A DNA stretch of 64,000 nt from Amycolatopsis viridis (GCF_011758765.1 NZ_JAANOU010000001.1:2790001-2854000), one strand, 5' to 3'; shown: positions 8,881-17,129, numbered from the stretch's first letter. Translations and numbers: made by a program. The notes: generated by a model not told the origin, from the sequence alone.

Positions 8881-8909
8881 CGCGGCCGCCGCCGAGGCCG
8901 GCGGCCGCG
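8881..8909 (+). terminator. Hairpin between the LAYTG gene and the 2-epimerase
   Basis: Ten-base perfect inverted repeat CGCGGCCGCC / GGCGGCCGCG with a nine-base loop, starting five bases after the LAYTG gene stop. There is no T-tract, as is usual in this GC range, so it is either a weak terminator or a transcript-stabilising stem inside the operon. Confidence 0.45.
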
Positions 8910-8935
8910 GACTCCCCACTCGTCAGGAGACTCAC

Positions 8936-10096
8936 GTGGACATCATGCTGCTGGCCGGAACTCGCCCGGAGGCGGTGAAGCTGGCGCCGCTGGCGCTCGC
9001 GCTGCCCGGGCACCCCGTCCTGCGCCCCGTCATAGTCCATAGTGGACAACATGACGGGATGGTCGAGCAGGCGCTCGCGCCGTTCGGTCTGCTCGTGGAC
9101 GACCGGCTGCCCGCTCCGGTGCGGCGCAACGGGGGACAGGCCGAGCTGGTCGCGGGTCTGCTGCCGTCGCTCGACGGGTTCCTGCGCCGCAGGAGCCCGG
9201 CCGCGGTGGTCGTCCAGGGCGACACGACGACGGTGCTGGCCGGCGCGCTCGCCGCGTTCTGGCGCGGCATCCCCGTGGTGCACCTGGAGGCGGGCCTGCG
9301 CACCCACGACCTCGCCGCGCCGTTCCCCGAGGAAGGCACCCGGCAGATGGTCTCGCGCCTGGCGGCACTGCACCTCGCGCCGACCGGTGCCGCCGTCGCC
9401 GCGCTGCTGGGCGAAGGGGTGCCGGCCGAGCGGATCGTCCTGACCGGCAACACCGTCGTGGACGCCGTGGAGCACATCGCCGCTCGCGGCCGGCCTGCTC
9501 AGGACCGGGCACTCGCGGCGGCCGAACTGCGGCTGCTGGAGCAGGGGCGGCGGCTGGTGCTGGTGACCTCCCACCGGCGCGAGTCGTGGGGAAAGCCCTT
9601 GCAGCGCGTCCTGTCCGCGGTGCGGGACCTGGTGCGCCGGCGGCCCGATGTCGAGGTGCTGTTCCCGGTCCACCCCAATCCGGCGGTGCGCGACCAGGTC
9701 ACCACGGCACTGTCGGGAGTACCGCGGATCACGGTCACCGGGCCGCTGGAGTACCCCGACCTCGTGCGCGCGCTCCGCCTGGCCACGGTGGTGCTCACCG
9801 ATTCCGGGGGGATCCAGGAGGAGGCACCGAGTTTCGGCACGCCGGTGGTCGTGCTGCGGGACACCACCGAGCGGCGGGAGGCGATCGCCAGCGGGCACGC
9901 CCGTCTGGTGGGCACGGACCCCGCCGCGATCGGCCGGGCCACCGAGGACGTGTTGTCGGGGCGGTGGCGCCCGGCGAGCCCGGCCAATCCGTACGGCGAC
10001 GGCAAGGCCGCGCTGCGCGCGGTGGCGGCCATCGGCGAGCTGCTCGCCGTGCCGTCGCGCAGCCGGGTGCTCGCCCCGCCCGAACCGGTGCCCTGA
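8936..10096 (+). CDS. wecB: UDP-N-acetylglucosamine 2-epimerase (non-hydrolysing)
   Basis: A 386-residue cytoplasmic enzyme that interconverts UDP-GlcNAc and UDP-ManNAc for surface polysaccharides. Family motifs include GTRPEAVKLAPL at the N-terminus, HSGQHDGMV, VQGDTTTVLAGALAA, HLEAGLRT and, near residue 280, LTDSGGIQEEAPSFGTPVVVLRD. Length is typical. GTG at 8936 places the first beta strand (VDIMLLAGTRPE) correctly; an AGGAGA sequence lies about eight bases upstream. It follows the anchor-P/LAYTG pair and probably supplies sugar nucleotide to the same envelope pathway as the glycosyltransferase. Confidence 0.88.
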   Translation: MDIMLLAGTRPEAVKLAPLALALPGHPVLRPVIVHSGQHDGMVEQALAPFGLLVDDRLPAPVRRNGGQAELVAGLLPSLDGFLRRRSPAAVVVQGDTTTVLAGALAAFWRGIPVVHLEAGLRTHDLAAPFPEEGTRQMVSRLAALHLAPTGAAVAALLGEGVPAERIVLTGNTVVDAVEHIAARGRPAQDRALAAAELRLLEQGRRLVLVTSHRRESWGKPLQRVLSAVRDLVRRRPDVEVLFPVHPNPAVRDQVTTALSGVPRITVTGPLEYPDLVRALRLATVVLTDSGGIQEEAPSFGTPVVVLRDTTERREAIASGHARLVGTDPAAIGRATEDVLSGRWRPASPANPYGDGKAALRAVAAIGELLAVPSRSRVLAPPEPVP

Positions 10097-10105
10097 GCGG
10101 CCGCC

Positions 10106-10321
10106 GTGACCGAACTGGCGAGCACCGATGACGGACAGCTCGTCCCGTACCTGGCGGCGTGGTGCGCCGACATCGACAGCGTGCCGTTCCCGCCACCCGG
10201 CGACGGTGTGCTCGCGGAGATCACCGCGATCATCGCGGGTCGGCTGCCGCCGGCCCCGGGGCATGGGGCCGGCGGCAGCCTGGCTCCTACTCGATGCGGG
10301 CGATCACCTCGCCCTGCTTGA
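10106..10321 (+). CDS. Possible small protein of unknown function
   Basis: A 71-codon frame starting with GTG nine bases after the epimerase stop. The first 45 residues (beginning MTELASTDDGQLVPYLAAWC when read with Met) look like normal protein, but the frame then runs through a strong 16-bp hairpin and overlaps the end of the convergent lipoyl gene. The true 3' end or the whole gene is therefore doubtful. Confidence 0.3.
   Translation: MTELASTDDGQLVPYLAAWCADIDSVPFPPPGDGVLAEITAIIAGRLPPAPGHGAGGSLAPTRCGRSPRPA
10242..10280. terminator. Strong bidirectional terminator hairpin
   Basis: Perfect 16-bp inverted repeat (10242-10257 and 10265-10280) with a seven-base loop, rich in GC. It lies between the epimerase side (+) and the lipoyl/E1 operon (-), seven bases beyond the lipoyl stop, and can act for both transcripts. 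Confidence 0.75.
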
Positions 10322-10520
10322 CCACCTCGCCCTCCTGCACCAGCAGCCGCAGCACGCCCGCCGCCGGGGCGGGCACCTCCACGTCCACCTTGTCGACCGC
10401 GACCTCCGCGATCAGGTCGCCCTCGCCGACCCGGTCGCCGTCGCCGGCGAACCAGGTGGCGAGCACGCCTTCGGCGTCGGGCTCGTTCTCCGAGACGCGG
10501 GGGAAGGCGATGTCGGTCAT
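10287..10520 (-). CDS. Free-standing lipoyl (biotinyl/lipoyl-attachment) domain protein
   Basis: A 77-residue protein consisting only of a lipoyl domain. The lipoylation site is Lys44 in VAVDKVDVEVPAPAAG. It would carry acyl groups from the E1 alpha/beta pair encoded upstream, whose gene overlaps it by ATGA (10517-10520). The peripheral-subunit-binding and acyltransferase domains of a normal E2 are absent and no E2 or E3 gene is nearby, so it must hand the acyl group to a partner encoded elsewhere. Confidence 0.85.
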   Translation of the reverse strand: MTDIAFPRVSENEPDAEGVLATWFAGDGDRVGEGDLIAEVAVDKVDVEVPAPAAGVLRLLVQEGEVVKQGEVIARIE

Positions 10521-11563
10521 GCGTTCACCAGGCCGAGGACGGCCCGGCGGATCCGGTCCGGCGTCGGCAGCACGGCGTACTCGAGCGGGCGGGCGTAGGG
10601 GATCGGGACGTCGGGCACCGCCACCCGGGCAGCGGGCGCGCGGAGCAGACCGGGATCGCGCTCGGCGACCCGGGCGACGATCTCGCCGGACACCCCGAAC
10701 GAGAGGTAGTCCTCGTCGACGACGAGCAGCCGGCCGGTGCGCCCCACCGAGTCCAGGATCGTCTCGGTGTCCAGCGGGACCACGCTGCGCAGATCCACGA
10801 CCTCGCAGTCGACGCCCTGCTGCGCGAGTTCCTCGGCCACGTCCAGCGCGTGGTGCACCGACAGCGACAACGTCACCACCGTGACGTCGCTGCCCGGCCG
10901 CACGACGTTCGCCTTCCCGATCGGCACCAGATGCTCGCCTTCGGGAACCGGGCCGACGGACCGGCGGTTCTTGGCCATCCAGGGCAGGCCCATCACTCCC
11001 TTGTGGAACAGGTACACCACCGGGTTGTCGTCGCGGATCGCGGCGGTCATCAGGCCCTTGGCGTCGGCGGGGTTGCTGGGCGCGACCACCTTCATCCCGG
11101 GCAGGTGCGCGAACGTGCCCCACAGGCACTGCGAGTGCTGCGCGCCGTCGGAGTAGCCGCCGCCCACCGCGGCGGTGAGGACCATCGGGACGGTGACGTT
11201 GCCGCCGGACTCGAAGTGGATCTTCGCCATGTGGTTGTAGATCTGGTCCATGCACACGCCGAAGAAGTCGACGAACATCAGCTCGACGACCGGCCGCATG
11301 CCTTCCACCGCGGCGCCGATGGCCGCGCCGATGAACGCGGTCTCCGAAATGGGCGTGTCCAGGACACGCCGGGGCCCGAACTTCTCGAGCAGTCCGGTGG
11401 TGGAGCTGAAGATGCCGCCGTAGGCACCGACGTCCTCGCCGAGCACGAAGACGTCCTCGTCGCGCTCCATCTCCTGCGCGATGGCCTCGACCATGGCCTT
11501 GGCGGTGCTGAGCTTGCGCTGGGCGGGTGCGGAGGAGGATGCCGAAGCGTCCGTGAGCGTCAT
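10517..11563 (-). CDS. 2-oxoacid dehydrogenase E1 beta subunit
   Basis: A 348-residue thiamine-diphosphate-dependent E1 beta subunit of the pyruvate/acetoin/branched-chain 2-oxoacid dehydrogenase class. Signatures include VFVLGEDVGAYGGIF, LDTPISETAFIGAAIGAAVEG, FESGG and the C-terminal transketolase fold VVDEDYLSFGVSGEI. It pairs with E1 alpha encoded 33 bases upstream. A start at 11563 gives a short Ser/Ala-rich leader before KLSTAKAMVEAI. The substrate could be pyruvate, acetoin or a branched-chain acid; sequence alone does not decide. Confidence 0.88.
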   Translation of the reverse strand: MTLTDASASSSAPAQRKLSTAKAMVEAIAQEMERDEDVFVLGEDVGAYGGIFSSTTGLLEKFGPRRVLDTPISETAFIGAAIGAAVEGMRPVVELMFVDFFGVCMDQIYNHMAKIHFESGGNVTVPMVLTAAVGGGYSDGAQHSQCLWGTFAHLPGMKVVAPSNPADAKGLMTAAIRDDNPVVYLFHKGVMGLPWMAKNRRSVGPVPEGEHLVPIGKANVVRPGSDVTVVTLSLSVHHALDVAEELAQQGVDCEVVDLRSVVPLDTETILDSVGRTGRLLVVDEDYLSFGVSGEIVARVAERDPGLLRAPAARVAVPDVPIPYARPLEYAVLPTPDRIRRAVLGLVNA

Positions 11564-11596
11564 TGCTGCTTCTCCTTGCTTGCTGCGGTGGTGGGT

Positions 11597-12586
11597 TCAG
11601 GAGCGCGCGAAGACGTGGTCGAGCGCGGTGGCCGGGTCGGGTTCCGGGCTGCGCTTGGCGAACTCGATCGCCGCCTCGACGCGGTCGCGGGCCTGCGCGG
11701 CGATCGACGCCACCGTGATGTCGCCGCTGTCGTGGAGAACACCGGCCGCCCGCAGCTGCTTTTCGTAGGTGGGCAGCGGATCCCGGCCCGGCACACCCTC
11801 CAGGTCGGACCGGTAGCCCTGCGCGTCGCCCTCGAAGTGCCCCCACAGGCGCAGCGTGTGCACCTCGATCAGGCTCGGCCCCTCGCCCGCGCGGGCCCGC
11901 GTGATCGCCGTACCGGCCGCCGCGTGCACCGCCTCCACGGAGTTGTCCTCGACGCGCTCGCCGGGAATGCCGTACCCGCCGGCCCGCAGCGCGTTCGAGG
12001 TGACGCAGGTCGAGGCGCTGCGCGGCACCGAGATGCCCCAGTCGTTGTCCTCCACGACGAACACCACCGGCAGCTTCCACAGCGCCGCCAGGTTGAGCGC
12101 CTCGTGGAAGGCACCCTGGTTGGCTGCGCCCTCACCGGTGACGGCGACCGCGACCCGGTCGGTGCCCCGCCGCTGGAACGCCAGCGCCTGGCCGACCGCG
12201 GGTGGGTAGCCCTCGGCGATGATGCCCGAGCAGGAGAAGTGCGTGGCGGGGTCGAACAGGTGCATGTGCCCGCCGCGGCCCCGGCCGAGCCCGTCCACCC
12301 GGCCGAAGATCTCGGCGGTCATCCGCTCCAGGTCCACCCCGTGCGCGATGGCGAAGTGGTGGGGCCGGTGGGTGGCGGTGACGGCGTCGTCGGCGGTCAG
12401 GTGCGCGCACACCCCGGCGGCCACGGGTTCCTGCCCGGCGGAGAGGTGCATCTCGCCCGGGATGAGCCCGGCGCCGATGTCGAAGGCGGGCTTCTTGTCC
12501 GCGTGGTACTCGCGGAGGATCGACTCCTCGTAGGTGCGGATCAGGACCATCGTGCGGTACAGGCCCAGCCGCTCGTCCGGTTCCAT
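11597..12586 (-). CDS. 2-oxoacid dehydrogenase E1 alpha subunit
   Basis: A 329-residue E1 alpha subunit. The thiamine-diphosphate motif is visible as GEGAANQGAFHEALN ending in VVEDN, with the RTYEESI N-terminal signature and the phosphorylation-loop-like HRPHH region. GGGAGG four bases before the ATG at 12586 fixes the start; a TTG at 12598 is rejected. It is the first gene of an E1 alpha, E1 beta, lipoyl-protein operon and lies 97 bases downstream of an IclR regulator on the same strand. Confidence 0.88.
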   Translation of the reverse strand: MEPDERLGLYRTMVLIRTYEESILREYHADKKPAFDIGAGLIPGEMHLSAGQEPVAAGVCAHLTADDAVTATHRPHHFAIAHGVDLERMTAEIFGRVDGLGRGRGGHMHLFDPATHFSCSGIIAEGYPPAVGQALAFQRRGTDRVAVAVTGEGAANQGAFHEALNLAALWKLPVVFVVEDNDWGISVPRSASTCVTSNALRAGGYGIPGERVEDNSVEAVHAAAGTAITRARAGEGPSLIEVHTLRLWGHFEGDAQGYRSDLEGVPGRDPLPTYEKQLRAAGVLHDSGDITVASIAAQARDRVEAAIEFAKRSPEPDPATALDHVFARS

Positions 12587-12683
12587 GTGACCTCCCAATC
12601 GGTGTGGGAGTCACTGTCGCGGGGCCCCGCAGCGCGGGCAACGGTGCGGATTTCAGATGGTGATACCGGCCCGTTCCCGCTGG

Positions 12684-13421
12684 TCAGGACAGCAGTGCGA
12701 AGGCGCGGGAAACGCGCCGCGAAGCCCGTTGCAACGAGACCGGCTCGACCGAGGGCAGCCGGCGCGCGGGCAGCGAGATCGCCACCGCGCCGACCACCCC
12801 GGGTGCCCGCACGGGCGTGGCCAGGCAGGCCGTGCCGAGCAGGTACTCCTCGCGGTCGTTGAAGACCCCGCCGCCCTCGGCCAGGCGCTGCTCGAGCAGC
12901 CGGGTGTCGGTGATGGTGTGCGGGGTGAGGTCGGCCAGCCGGTACCGCGACAGGTGATCGCGCCGTGCCCCGGGATCCAGGCACGCCAGGATGCACTTGC
13001 CGAACGCGGTGGCGTGCGCGGCCTCCTGCACGCCCACCCACAGATCCACCGGCGGGGTGTCCGGAGCGTCGGCGATGTCGACCAGCTCGATCTCGCCACC
13101 GGAGTACAGCGACAGGTACGCCGCGCCACGGACCTCGTCCCGCAACGCACGCAGCACCGGCCGGATCTTCGGCAGCAGCGCGTGCCGGGTGTCGTGGCGG
13201 CGCAGCGCACCGAGCTGCTCGCCCAGCACGTAGCCGTCGTCGAGCTTGCGGAGGTAGCCCTCGTGCAGCAGGGTGCGCAGGAGGTGGTAGGTCGTGGGCA
13301 GCGGGAGCCCGACGCCGCGGGCGAGTGCCTTGGCCGTGATCGGCCGTTCGCTCGCGCCGACCGCGTCGAGCAGGTGCAGTGCGCGCTGTACGGATCCGAT
13401 CAGCGTCGGTCCAGCAGCCAT
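12684..13421 (-). CDS. IclR-family transcriptional regulator
   Basis: A 245-residue regulator with an N-terminal winged helix (SVQRALHLLDAVGASERPIT) and a C-terminal effector-binding domain containing HATAFGKCILA and the GVVGAVAISLPARR strand. IclR proteins commonly control adjacent catabolic genes. It precedes the E1/lipoyl operon on the same strand, so that operon is its likely target. A palindrome at 13463-13478, about 40 bases upstream of its start, may be its own operator. Confidence 0.85.
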   Translation of the reverse strand: MAAGPTLIGSVQRALHLLDAVGASERPITAKALARGVGLPLPTTYHLLRTLLHEGYLRKLDDGYVLGEQLGALRRHDTRHALLPKIRPVLRALRDEVRGAAYLSLYSGGEIELVDIADAPDTPPVDLWVGVQEAAHATAFGKCILACLDPGARRDHLSRYRLADLTPHTITDTRLLEQRLAEGGGVFNDREEYLLGTACLATPVRAPGVVGAVAISLPARRLPSVEPVSLQRASRRVSRAFALLS

Positions 13422-13462
13422 CGGTCACCTCCACCGCCCGTTGCCGCGCACCCAGAATGCCG

Positions 13463-13478
13463 GGTGACGCACGTCACC
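13463..13478. promoter_or_regulatory. Candidate operator upstream of the IclR gene
   Basis: The perfect inverted repeat GGTGACG-CA-CGTCACC lies about 40 bp upstream of the IclR start (13421, minus strand), in the gap after the glutamate decarboxylase gene. Position and symmetry suit autoregulation. It could equally be a short terminator stem for the decarboxylase transcript. Confidence 0.35.
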
Positions 13479-13540
13479 GGCAAGGTTCGCGGCCCGACCC
13501 GGTGACGCCGGGCGGCCGGCCGCGGCGGTGCCGGTGGCCC

Positions 13541-14986
13541 TCAGCGCTCGGCCTGGTGCCGGGCCGGCGCGTCCTGGGTGTGACCGGATTCGGCGCCGTG
13601 GGAGAAGGTGCTGGATTCGGTGCCGTGCTGGGGTTTGTCCTGGCCGCGCAGGCGGGGGAGGGCGCGGCTGAGGTCGCCGAGCAGCAGGTCGGCCATGTCG
13701 TGGGTGAAGCCGTTGCGCACCACGATCCGCAGGACCGCGAGGTCGTCCCGGTGCGCGGGGAACGTGTAGGCGGGCACCAGCCAGCCGTGTTCGCGCAGGG
13801 CGGCGGAGACGTCGAACACCGAGTAGCCCTCCTCGCCGTCGGCGAGGGTGAACGCGAACACCGGCAGCTGCGTGCCGTGGGTGAGCAGCCGGAACGCGCC
13901 CAGGTCGGCGATGCGGCCGGCCAGGTTCGAGGCGACCTCCCGGCAGTACTGCTGCACCCGCCGGTAGCCCTCGAAGCCGAAGCGGATGAAGTTCAAGTAC
14001 TGGGCGGCGACCTGCGCGCCGGGGCGGGAGAAGTTCAGGGCGAAGGTGGGCATTTCGCCGCCGAGGTAGTTGACGTGGAACACCAGGTCCTCCGGCAGGG
14101 CCTGCGCATCGCGCCACACGACCCAGCCCACGCCGGGGTAGACGAGCCCGTACTTGTGCCCGGAGGTGTTGATCGAGGCCACCCGCGGCAACCGGAAGTC
14201 CCACTCCAGCTCCGGATCGCAGAACGGGGCGATCATGCCGCCGGAGGCGCCGTCGACGTGCACCGGGATGTCCCAGCCGCGCTCCTGCTGGAGCTGGTCG
14301 AGTGCGGCGCAGATCTCGGCGACGGGTTCGTAGCTGCCGTCGAACGTGGACCCGAGCACCGCGACGACCCCGATGGTGTTCTCGTCGCAGTAGCGCACCG
14401 CTTCCTCGGCGGTGAGGTGGAACCGGTCGCCGGACATCGGCACCAGCCGGGCCTCGACGTCCCAGTAGTTGGCGAACTTCTCCCAGCACACCTGCACGTT
14501 GATGCCCATCACCAGGTTCGGGCGGGCCCCGCTGCGGCCGTCCCGCGCGACCCGGTGCTGCCAGCGCCGCTTGAGCGCCAGGCCGGCCAGCATGCACGCC
14601 TCGCTCGATCCGGTGGTGGAGCAGCCGGTCGGATGGTCCGGGTCGGGAGCGTGCCACAGATCGGCCAGCATCCGCACGCACCGCTGTTCGAGTTCGGCGG
14701 TGCGCGGGTACTCGTCCTTGTCGATCATGTTCTTGTCGAAGCACTCGCTCATCAGCGTGCGCGCCTCGTCCGACATCCAGGTGGTGACGAAGGTGGCGAG
14801 GTTGAGCCGGGCGTTCCCGTCGAGCATCAGCTCGTCGTGCACGATCTGGTAGGCCGTCTGCGGATCCAGCTCGCCCTCGGGCAGCCGGTCCCGGGGGATG
14901 CGCAGCGGTTCGCGGGTGAAGACCGGGTTGACGCCGATCTCCTCGCGGCCGGTGCGGTCCGGGTCGGCGGAGTGGGCCAGCGGCAT
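13541..14986 (-). CDS. gad: Glutamate decarboxylase (PLP-dependent)
   Basis: A 481-residue group II decarboxylase converting glutamate to GABA with proton consumption. Features include FVTTWMSDEARTLM, the substrate loop GCSTTGSSEACMLAGLALK, HVDGASGGMIAPF, and the PLP lysine in SINTSGHKYGLVYPG. Length matches bacterial GadB. GAGGAG seven bases before the ATG at 14986 supports the start. It lies 25 bases downstream of a class II amidotransferase on the same strand, suggesting co-transcription; no GABA antiporter is adjacent. Confidence 0.9.
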   Translation of the reverse strand: MPLAHSADPDRTGREEIGVNPVFTREPLRIPRDRLPEGELDPQTAYQIVHDELMLDGNARLNLATFVTTWMSDEARTLMSECFDKNMIDKDEYPRTAELEQRCVRMLADLWHAPDPDHPTGCSTTGSSEACMLAGLALKRRWQHRVARDGRSGARPNLVMGINVQVCWEKFANYWDVEARLVPMSGDRFHLTAEEAVRYCDENTIGVVAVLGSTFDGSYEPVAEICAALDQLQQERGWDIPVHVDGASGGMIAPFCDPELEWDFRLPRVASINTSGHKYGLVYPGVGWVVWRDAQALPEDLVFHVNYLGGEMPTFALNFSRPGAQVAAQYLNFIRFGFEGYRRVQQYCREVASNLAGRIADLGAFRLLTHGTQLPVFAFTLADGEEGYSVFDVSAALREHGWLVPAYTFPAHRDDLAVLRIVVRNGFTHDMADLLLGDLSRALPRLRGQDKPQHGTESSTFSHGAESGHTQDAPARHQAER

Positions 14987-15011
14987 GGTGGGGCTCCTCG
15001 TTCTCGTGCGG

Positions 15012-15881
15012 TCACTGCCCGGTCTGCGACGCCTTGGCGTGCGCGCCGAGGTCGTCGAGGGTGAGCTGGTGGCGGGGCGGGTCGTGGAGGATCACCCGGC
15101 GGGTGACGGTCAGGCCGGGGCCGACGTGCAGCAGCTCGCCGGACCGCAGGTTCTGCCATCCGGGGTCCTCGTCCATGCGCTCGCTGGCGACGATCACGGC
15201 CGGGTGGCCGGCCAGCGCGCCGGAGCGGGCGCGGATGCGCCCGGCGGTGCTGGCGTGGTCGAGGTGCCGGTCGCCGTGCGGGCCGCCGGCCGCGCGTTGC
15301 AGCACGAACAGGTCGTGTGTGCCGGGGTAGCGCAGCGCCCACAGTTCGTCCGGGGTGGTCAGGATCAGGTTGATCGCGTAGACGGGCAGGTGCTCGGCGG
15401 CCCAGTAGGTGGCCCCGGTGATGCCGGCGGTGACGTCGCCGCCGTGCCGGTCGATCTGCTGGGTGACGAGCGCGAAGAACCGCTCGGAGTCGGTGTCGCC
15501 GTGCACCAGGTCCCGGTAGTCACCGAGCTCGCGCTCCAGCGTGTCCAGCCCGCCCAGCACCCCGTTGTGGGCGAAGAGCCGCCCGCGCTGCACGAACGGG
15601 TGGGTGTTGCGCGTGTCCAGGCCACCGGTGGAGGCGTAGCGCACGTGCGCGACGAACGTCGCGGACTCGCACTCCTTGGCCTCCTCGGCGAACCGCCGGT
15701 CCTGGTAGGCCGCGAGCGGTTGCTTGTCGACCACCGGTGTGCCGCCGGGGCCGAACGTGCCGAGCCCGGTGCCGTCCGGTTCGCGGCGGCTCTGCTCGGC
15801 GAGGCTGTCCGGCGCTTCGAGCAGCCAGAAAGTGGCCCGCACCCGGTCCGGGCTCGCCGACAGTCCGAACAACCGGCACAT
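15012..15881 (-). CDS. Class II glutamine amidotransferase (Gn-AT fold)
   Basis: A 289-residue protein with the N-terminal nucleophile Cys2 (MCRLFGLSASP) and glutamine-binding motifs HVRYASTG, HNGVLGG and DTDSERFF, matching stand-alone GATase-II proteins of the YafJ/EgtC type. These are Ntn-hydrolases that release ammonia from glutamine or act on gamma-glutamyl compounds. GGAGG precedes the ATG at 15881. EgtC function is unlikely because no ergothioneine genes are present. Linkage to glutamate decarboxylase suggests glutamine-to-glutamate-to-GABA flow, which is inference. Confidence 0.82.
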   Translation of the reverse strand: MCRLFGLSASPDRVRATFWLLEAPDSLAEQSRREPDGTGLGTFGPGGTPVVDKQPLAAYQDRRFAEEAKECESATFVAHVRYASTGGLDTRNTHPFVQRGRLFAHNGVLGGLDTLERELGDYRDLVHGDTDSERFFALVTQQIDRHGGDVTAGITGATYWAAEHLPVYAINLILTTPDELWALRYPGTHDLFVLQRAAGGPHGDRHLDHASTAGRIRARSGALAGHPAVIVASERMDEDPGWQNLRSGELLHVGPGLTVTRRVILHDPPRHQLTLDDLGAHAKASQTGQ

Positions 15882-16019
15882 TCCCGGTCCCTCCTCCCCG
15901 TGGCTGCGGGTGGGCTACCACCGCTGGAGGCCGGGAAACGGCCGCACCCGCATTGTCCACTGTGCCCGGTTGGCAACCGTGGCCGTTTACCGCGAGGGCC
16001 ACCGGGTAGGCGCCCTCGC

Positions 16020-17129
16020 ATGGTGCGAGGCGATGCCGTGGCGCAGCGCACGGACACCGGCCGGCCGGGCCGGGCCGGTCCCTCCCGGGCCGACTACCTG
16101 CTCCTCGGCGGGTCGGTGGCCGCGGTGGTGGTCACCTTCGCCCTCCGGACGGCCGGCCTGGCCGGGACGGTCGTGTTCGTGCTGAGCGCGATCGCGCTGG
16201 CGCTGCTGGCCCGCGTGGTGGGCCGCGGGGTGGACGCGCTGGGGGACCGGCTCGGTCCCTCGCTCACCGGGATCGTGCAGAGCGCGCTGGGCAACCTGCC
16301 CGAGCTGTTCGTCTCCCTCTTCGCCCTGCGCGCCGGGCTGGTGGGGGTGGTGCAGTCGGCCATCGTCGGGTCCATCCTGGCGAACGTGCTGCTGGTGCTG
16401 GGGCTGGCGTTCCTGGTCGGCGGTCTGCGCCGGGGACGGCTGACCTTCGCCGCCGGCACGGCGCGGATCATCGGGCTGATGCTGCTGCTGTCGGTGGCCG
16501 CCCTGCTGGTGCCCGCCCTGACCGCCGAGCTGCACAGCCCCGCCGCCGGGCACGAGAACCTGTTGTCCCGCATCGTGTCCGGGGTGCTGCTCGTGTTGTT
16601 CGCGCTGTCGCTGTTCGCCCCGGCCCTGCGGGAGCCGGCGGCGAGCGGCGAGGAGGCCGAGCGGCCCGCGGAGTGGCCGCTGGCGGCGGCCCTCGCCGTG
16701 CTCACCGCGGGTGGGGTGGCGGCGGCGTTCGTGTCGGACTGGTTCGTCGAGGGTTTGCAGCCCGCGATGACGGCGCTGCACATCTCGCAGGCGTTCGCGG
16801 GGCTGGTCATCGTGGCCATCGCGGGCAACGCCGTGGAGAACGTGGTCGGCATCCAGCTCGCGGCGCAGGGCCGGACGGACTACGCGCTGTCGGTGATCCT
16901 GCAGAGCCCGCTGCAGATCGCGCTGGTGCTGGCCCCGGTGGTCGTGCTCGCCGCGCCGCTGCTGGGCGCGTCCTTCACGCTGGTGCTGCCGCCGCTGCTG
17001 ATCGCCGTGCTGGTGATCGCCGTGGTGATCGTGGTCCTGGTGGTGCTCGACGGAGAGGGCACCTGGTTCGAGGGCGCCGCGCTGATCGCCTTGTACGCCA
17101 TCATCGCGGCCGCCTTCTGGTGGGGCTGA
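16020..17129 (+). CDS. Ca2+/cation:proton antiporter, CaCA (CAX/ChaA-like) family
   Basis: A 369-residue membrane protein with about eleven hydrophobic helices. The two inverted ion-binding repeats are clear: GNLPELFVSLFALRAG with SAIVGSILANVLLVLG in the first half, and GNAVENVVGIQLAAQG with SVILQSPLQIALVLAP in the second. These acidic helices bind cations exchanged for protons at the cytoplasmic membrane. The ATG at 16020 sits inside a small hairpin (16014-16030), so the GTG at 16038 is an alternative start. It is convergent with the SDR gene. Confidence 0.85.
   Translation: MVRGDAVAQRTDTGRPGRAGPSRADYLLLGGSVAAVVVTFALRTAGLAGTVVFVLSAIALALLARVVGRGVDALGDRLGPSLTGIVQSALGNLPELFVSLFALRAGLVGVVQSAIVGSILANVLLVLGLAFLVGGLRRGRLTFAAGTARIIGLMLLLSVAALLVPALTAELHSPAAGHENLLSRIVSGVLLVLFALSLFAPALREPAASGEEAERPAEWPLAAALAVLTAGGVAAAFVSDWFVEGLQPAMTALHISQAFAGLVIVAIAGNAVENVVGIQLAAQGRTDYALSVILQSPLQIALVLAPVVVLAAPLLGASFTLVLPPLLIAVLVIAVVIVVLVVLDGEGTWFEGAALIALYAIIAAAFWWG

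Noticed and set aside
12619..12630. GCGGGGCCCCGC palindrome upstream of the E1 operon
   Set aside because: Short pure-GC palindromes are expected by chance at this composition; no regulator-like spacing or second copy.
15012..15881. EgtC, gamma-glutamyl hercynylcysteine sulfoxide hydrolase
   Set aside because: Fold matches but no egtA, egtB, egtD or egtE genes are adjacent, so the generic class II amidotransferase name is kept.
16020..16040. A metal riboswitch leader for the cation antiporter
   Set aside because: The only structure is a 7-bp stem and no conserved riboswitch core could be recognised.
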